Shown here: positions 14,924 through 18,237 of the stretch, one piece after another
Layout: every line of letters starts with the position of its first letter
Position numbering within the stretch: position 1 is the stretch's first letter
Assembly: GCA_016282815.1 (NCBI GenBank)
Contig: JAEELU010000125.1
Coordinates: 1-18,237, forward strand
Origin: Acholeplasmatales bacterium
GTDB lineage: Bacteria > Bacillota_I > Bacilli_A > Acholeplasmatales > Anaeroplasmataceae
Reading direction: 5' to 3'
DNA length: 18,237 nt
Position numbers and translations under genes: made by a program
The notes under the pieces: model-generated
Told to the model about the DNA's origin: nothing
Seen by the model: only the letters and a program-made list of their open reading frames with translations
The model's database searches: none

Positions 14924-15597
14924 GCACCATATATTATACGTTTAAGTGTGTCTTCATCCTTAATTAAAACATCTCTTGGCTTACCTACTGCCTTACTACT
15001 TAAAATACCAAGGTTCTCAAGCTTATCAAAGATAATACTTGTTCTATTAAAGCCAATTGTAAATTCCTGCTGAACTAGATTTATTGATGCTCTATTCTTT
15101 GAAACAAATAATGCTACGGCATATATTAAATCAGTTTCATTCTTTATTTCTACATTAATATGCTCAATAGGCTTTTCTGCTTCGTTATTCTCTATACTTG
15201 GTTTAAATGTTAATAAAGCCTGAACCTTAAAATTAGTTTTTAGATTATCATCCATAATAGCCCCAAAGGTAATATCGATGTCATCATACTTATTTTTAAC
15301 CTTAGATATAATCTTATCTATTTCATCAAGCCTTAGGCTACTTTTACCATTAATATTTAATAAGCATCTATTTGGCTTTTCATTAGCTAATAAATTAATA
15401 TTTATATTTGTATTGATATCATCAAATGATGTAGATATGAATCCTATTATTTCATCATTTTCAAATCCTTTAATATCATCTACTGATATATCTATTAATC
15501 CATCCTTAGTTATGATTTCTAATAAATCATCATAAAAACCACATTCCTTCATTTTACTAATGAAGTTATCATTTATATCTTTACCCTTAAATTCCAT
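14920..15597 (-). CDS. FtsZ C-terminal-like domain fused to an FtsK gamma-like DNA-binding domain
   Basis: The 225-residue product has two recognisable parts. Residues about 25-135 follow FtsZ from the end of its central helix onward: DLLEIITKDGLIDIS matches FtsZ SDLITxPGLINxD; FENDEIIGFISTS matches MSNxGxALMGxGxAxG; LLNINGKSSLRLDEID matches VNITGGxDLxLxEVxE; and ITFGAIMDDNLKTNFKVQALLTF matches IIFGAxIDExLxDEVxVTVIATG. The GTPase domain is absent and the T7 loop is degenerate. After a linker, residues about 156-215 match the FtsK/SpoIIIE gamma winged helix (DLIYAVALFVSKNRASINLVQ, IGFNRTSIIFDKLENLGIL, KPRDVLI). The frame opens at ATG 15615, but GGAGG (15606-15602) eight bases before ATG 15597 favours the latter. 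Function is unknown; a link between DNA and the division ring is an inference. Confidence 0.75.
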   Translation of the reverse strand: MEFKGKDINDNFISKMKECGFYDDLLEIITKDGLIDISVDDIKGFENDEIIGFISTSFDDINTNININLLANEKPNRCLLNINGKSSLRLDEIDKIISKVKNKYDDIDITFGAIMDDNLKTNFKVQALLTFKPSIENNEAEKPIEHINVEIKNETDLIYAVALFVSKNRASINLVQQEFTIGFNRTSIIFDKLENLGILSSKAVGKPRDVLIKDEDTLKRIIYGA

Positions 15598-15690
15598 ATA
15601 TGTTTCCTCCAGCATTTAATAATAATTTAGCATATTTTTATTCAAATCCAAATATAGTTTTATGAAAATATATAATTTTCTTTTATAATA

Positions 15691-15699
15691 TGTTATAAT
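15691..15699 (+). promoter_or_regulatory. Extended -10 promoter for the plus-strand membrane-protein pair
   Basis: TGTTATAAT is a perfect extended -10 about 36 bases upstream of the gene start. A second TATAAT lies at 15684-15689. No good -35 is present at 17 bp. The intergenic stretch 15598-15734 also has to hold the divergent minus-strand promoter; the best guess there is TTGGAT with a TAAATT 16 bases on, which is weak. Confidence 0.5.
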
Positions 15700-15734
15700 T
15701 CACTATATTTAAATTTTATTTTGGGGTGAGATTA

Positions 15735-17009
15735 ATGGAAGATATTAATGATTATAATGAAGATGATGCTAATGAATCTACTGATTTAGAAGAAAAAGGT
15801 GTAGTAATTCAATCAGAGGTTCCTCATGATGATCTTGATAATGTTGATGAATTGACTCCTGTTACCTTAACTAAAAAGGAAAAAAGGAGAAAAAAACTTA
15901 ATAATCGTTATTTTTATGAAAATGATATTAGATATAGAGGCCCTTTATCATATAGAGCATTACGTATTATAGCTTGGATTGCGATGGCATCAAGCCAAAT
16001 AGTTTCATTAAATGAATTTTCAACAAGATTAATAAAGACAGGTATTTTAGGTGATGGTTTGGAATTATTCTTTATGATTTTTTCTACTCTATCAGTTCCT
16101 CTATTTATTATCGCAACCTTCGCAACAATATTAAATAAAGGTAAAACAATTAAATCAGTTATTATATTCTATGCTTCAGCAGCTATCGGATTAGCACTCG
16201 CGCTTATTTTCTTATATTATAGATATGTTGTTGCTTTATTCACCAGTTTGGGTGCTGATACTATAGATATAGCTGCTGTTAATGTATCCCTCGGATATAA
16301 ATTGAAGGTCAATGTATTCGTAGACTTGCTTATGCTTTCAATATTCTACTTCTTTGTAATGTATGATCCTAAAAAGCATTTCCAAGGTAAATGGCATTAT
16401 GTATTTAGAGCATTATCTATTCTTCCTATGCTATATGCTATCGCATCATATTATATAAAAGTATTTGCTAACTTATCAGCAGGTACAGAAAGTGAATTTA
16501 TAATTCCTGTTGCTTTAAATGTATTTTTAACTACTAAACCTCTTCCAATCTATATTTTATTCATCGCTTTAACATTATGGCTTAAGCGTAGAGAAAAACA
16601 AATTAAGAAGCTTGGTGGTTCTAAAGCAGCAATTGAAAGATTTGAAAATTCAAATCGTAATTCATTATCATTCTCAGGCTTTACATCAATACTATGCTTG
16701 GTAATTTCAATGATTGAACTGGGTGGTTTAATAGCTACCTTTGTTGTCGGTGACCTATCCATATTATTTACTCTAAATGCCTTTGAAGTTGGTAATTCAG
16801 CTGGTCTTTTCTTAGCTATTCCTTTTCTAATGCTATTTTCATATTCTAGGAAGCATAAGGATTCATCTATTGATATTATTATAATATTGGGTGGTGTTGG
16901 ACTTATGGGTCTTGCTACTGTCGAAATGATATATAAAATTATTACAACATTTGTTGCTGCTTCTAATGTGCCTGAAGCTGCAGCTACATTATTAACTATG
17001 CTACTATAA
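15735..17009 (+). CDS. Multi-spanning membrane protein of unknown function
   Basis: I do not recognise the family. The 424-residue product has a soluble N-terminal tail of about 70 residues, first very acidic (many D/E up to about residue 40) and then strongly basic (TKKEKRRKKLNNR). It continues with about nine hydrophobic segments (near 75-93, 110-133, 141-163, 193-210, 225-244, 259-283, 315-338, 354-370 and 379-402). Short basic loops (WLKRREKQIKKLGG, SYSRKHKD) suggest cytoplasmic sides. No transporter or enzyme motif is evident. The frame opens at GTG 15726, but GGGGTGAG lies only four bases before the ATG at 15735 and overlaps the GTG, so the ATG is used. The next gene follows after 13 bases. 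Confidence 0.75.
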   Translation: MEDINDYNEDDANESTDLEEKGVVIQSEVPHDDLDNVDELTPVTLTKKEKRRKKLNNRYFYENDIRYRGPLSYRALRIIAWIAMASSQIVSLNEFSTRLIKTGILGDGLELFFMIFSTLSVPLFIIATFATILNKGKTIKSVIIFYASAAIGLALALIFLYYRYVVALFTSLGADTIDIAAVNVSLGYKLKVNVFVDLLMLSIFYFFVMYDPKKHFQGKWHYVFRALSILPMLYAIASYYIKVFANLSAGTESEFIIPVALNVFLTTKPLPIYILFIALTLWLKRREKQIKKLGGSKAAIERFENSNRNSLSFSGFTSILCLVISMIELGGLIATFVVGDLSILFTLNAFEVGNSAGLFLAIPFLMLFSYSRKHKDSSIDIIIILGGVGLMGLATVEMIYKIITTFVAASNVPEAAATLLTMLL

Positions 17010-17022
17010 GGAAGTGTTATAA

Positions 17023-18111
17023 TTGCGTAGGGAGCTACATAAGGAGCTTGAACTATTAAATAGATATTATGATGTTGACGAGGAAAACAAGTTAGTAACT
17101 ATTCCTCTTAAATATGAAAAAGCAACTGAATTAATTGATTTAAATGTTGAAGCTAAAAACAATTATCCTATTTCAGACCCAGCTATGGTTTCTATAGTTG
17201 AAAAGATTTCTACTATTCCACCAGGCTATCAGGTCAAGTTAAATTTAATAATTAATGATTATGAAGGCTATGATGAAAATATTTTACTTGAAAGCTTAAA
17301 TGATTTTTTAGAATTTAATCATTATTCAATCATTAGAGAAAAGAAATTCTTCTTCATTCAAGCTATTATTTTACTTGCTATAGGTATTTCCATATTAGTA
17401 TTTAATGTATCAGCTAAAGCTAATGAGCTATTTGTAGATACTAGCGTATTAAACGAGGTATTTGATATTATTGCCTGGGTATTCGTATGGCAAGCTACTA
17501 CTGTTGCCTTCCTTACACCATCTGAATTTGATGTTAATTCAAAAAGATTTAAGCTTAGAGTTAAATCTATATCGTTATACGACAAAGATAGAAAGCTTCT
17601 TGCTCATGAGGAAACATTTGAAAAATTCAAAGAATGGGTTGGAAATAGGGCTAAAGAGAAAATTTCAAGAATTATCCTTCTTCTTACTGGTGGTGCTTTA
17701 TTAATTTCGGGTGCGATGAGACTTGTTGCGGGCTTATCAATAATTCCATCATTAATTACTGTTAGTACAGTTGATACAGAAGCCTTCTTAATATCGCTTA
17801 TATTAGTAGTATTATTCATATCAGTCGCAATATTGGAAGGTTTAATTGGTATATCTGCACTTTCAATATATAATGGTAGAGGGCCTCTTTCTAACAAGGC
17901 AAGATATGTATTTATTCCAATTGCTGCATTAATCATTTCTTTAGAAATAGTAAATATCATATTATCTGGTGGACTAGGAAACCTAAGAGAAACTGTATCT
18001 ACTGCTATTTCAATTTTATCTGCTCTTGGATATATAGTTGGTACAGCATTGTCAATTGCGTTAGAAGTAAAAAATAATAAAACTGAAAAAAATAATAAGG
18101 ACACTATGTGA
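17023..18111 (+). CDS. Six-helix membrane protein of unknown function
   Basis: The family is not recognised with confidence. The first 105 or so residues of 362 look like a folded cytoplasmic domain (ELHKELELLNRYYDVDEENK, then a mixed alpha/beta stretch). Six hydrophobic segments follow near 110-131, 145-164, 215-243, 253-280, 294-316 and 324-347, with a charged loop at 165-214 between helices two and three. The tail is Asn/Lys-rich. The start is TTG at 17023, eight bases after AAGGAAG, which itself overlaps the stop of the upstream gene; no ATG lies nearby. The pair is probably one transcript and may form one complex, which is inference from spacing. The stop TGA lies nine bases before an insertion sequence end. 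Confidence 0.75.
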   Translation: MRRELHKELELLNRYYDVDEENKLVTIPLKYEKATELIDLNVEAKNNYPISDPAMVSIVEKISTIPPGYQVKLNLIINDYEGYDENILLESLNDFLEFNHYSIIREKKFFFIQAIILLAIGISILVFNVSAKANELFVDTSVLNEVFDIIAWVFVWQATTVAFLTPSEFDVNSKRFKLRVKSISLYDKDRKLLAHEETFEKFKEWVGNRAKEKISRIILLLTGGALLISGAMRLVAGLSIIPSLITVSTVDTEAFLISLILVVLFISVAILEGLIGISALSIYNGRGPLSNKARYVFIPIAALIISLEIVNIILSGGLGNLRETVSTAISILSALGYIVGTALSIALEVKNNKTEKNNKDTM

Positions 18112-18150
18112 ACTGAGTCTTGTCAAGTAGACAGTGGATTAAAAAAATAA

Positions 18151-18237
18151 TTAAATAAGATTTGAAGGAATTTGGGCATAATACCTATATTGATTAGGTG
18201 TTGTGCCCAATTTCTTTTGTAATCTCCAATTATTGTA
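18151..18237 (-). CDS. IS3-family transposase, last 28 codons
   Basis: The minus strand, read from the right edge, translates as YNNWRLQKKLGTTPNQYR followed by about ten more residues and TAA at 18153-18151. This matches the C-terminal consensus of IS3-family (DDE, rve-type) transposases, YNxxRxQxKLxxxxPxxYR. The short distance from the stop to the element end (about 30 bases) also fits IS3 elements. The catalytic residues lie outside the window. It points toward, and converges on, the plus-strand membrane gene. Confidence 0.82.
   Translation of the reverse strand, partial: YNNWRLQKKLGTTPNQYRYYAQIPSNLI
18172..18218 (+). terminator. Plus-strand terminator inside the transposase C-terminal codons
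   Basis: TTGGGCATAATACCT (18172-18186) and AGGTGTTGTGCCCAA (18196-18210) form a 15-bp stem with two U-G wobbles and a nine-base loop, followed by TTTCTTTT. The wobbles pair only in plus-strand RNA; in minus-strand RNA they become A-C mismatches. It would stop transcripts coming from the membrane-protein operon. Confidence 0.7.

Larger units (their letters stand above)
18121..18237 (-). mobile_element. IS3-family insertion sequence, transposase-distal end (partial)
   Basis: The terminal segment starts TGTCAAGTAGACAGT, which read outward on the minus strand ends ...CTTGACA, consistent with the 5'-TG...CA-3' ends of IS3-family elements. Directly inside it lies the C-terminus of an IS3-type transposase on the minus strand. 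The rest of the element, including the other terminal repeat, is beyond the right edge, so neither the terminal inverted repeats nor the target duplication can be confirmed. Confidence 0.75.

Noticed and set aside
17462..17704. 80-residue plus-strand open frame in another frame
   Set aside because: Fully inside the six-helix membrane protein gene with no signal of its own.
17604..18104. 166-residue minus-strand open frame
   Set aside because: It is the complement of the second membrane protein gene, whose plus-strand start, spacing and membrane segments are convincing; no independent support.
1..18237. UGA read as tryptophan (Mycoplasma code)
   Set aside because: TGA ends the 67-residue and 362-residue genes right at sensible boundaries, and conserved tryptophans in ThyA, IleS and DeoD are TGG.
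1..18237. CRISPR array, tRNA or rRNA genes
   Set aside because: No regularly spaced direct repeats, tRNA cloverleaf or rRNA-like stretch was seen on either strand; the only tRNA-like logic is the T-box leader.

Overview
The window is AT-rich (roughly 70% A+T by eye) and looks like chromosome of a low-GC Bacillota organism, probably a Bacilli or Mollicutes-RF39/Acholeplasma-like lineage. The reasons are strong AGGAGG-type ribosome binding sites, a canonical T-box leader on ileS, MutS2 with a Smr tail, the rpsO-pnp order, and many GTG/TTG starts. TGA is used as a stop (for example at 6509-6511 and 18109-18111) and tryptophan is TGG, so the UGA=Trp code of true mycoplasmas does not apply. The lineage is inferred from style, not from a search.

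Layout. Almost everything from 1 to 15.6 kb is on the minus strand, so it reads right to left. From the right: an unusual small protein joining an FtsZ C-terminal-like domain to an FtsK gamma-like DNA-binding domain (15597-14920); a promoter, an isoleucine T-box leader and ileS; an unrecognised 291-residue protein with its own near-consensus promoter; deoC-deoD (deoxyribonucleoside salvage) ending in a terminator; a lone short ssb ending in a terminator; then a tightly overlapped run of thyA, folA, a PlsC-type acyltransferase and two small membrane proteins. A terminator-like hairpin separates that run from mutS2, a membrane-anchored C39-like papain-fold protein, thiN, truB and ribF. Then come rpsO with its own promoter and leader, a terminator, and the first 11 codons of pnp.

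At about 15.6-15.7 kb transcription diverges. On the plus strand two multi-spanning membrane proteins of unknown function lie 13 nt apart as an apparent two-gene operon. Nine bases after the second one is the end of an IS3-family insertion sequence facing the other way. Only the last 28 codons of its transposase are inside the window, and a plus-strand terminator hairpin is built into those codons.

Most genes are ordinary housekeeping: translation, folate/thymidylate, flavin and thiamine cofactors, nucleoside salvage and recombination control. thyA and folA work as a pair, because thymidylate synthase produces the dihydrofolate that DHFR reduces. deoC and deoD act in sequence on deoxynucleosides (with a phosphopentomutase not seen here). 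The strongest candidate for something new is the FtsZ/FtsK-domain fusion, followed by the two unknown membrane proteins beside it.
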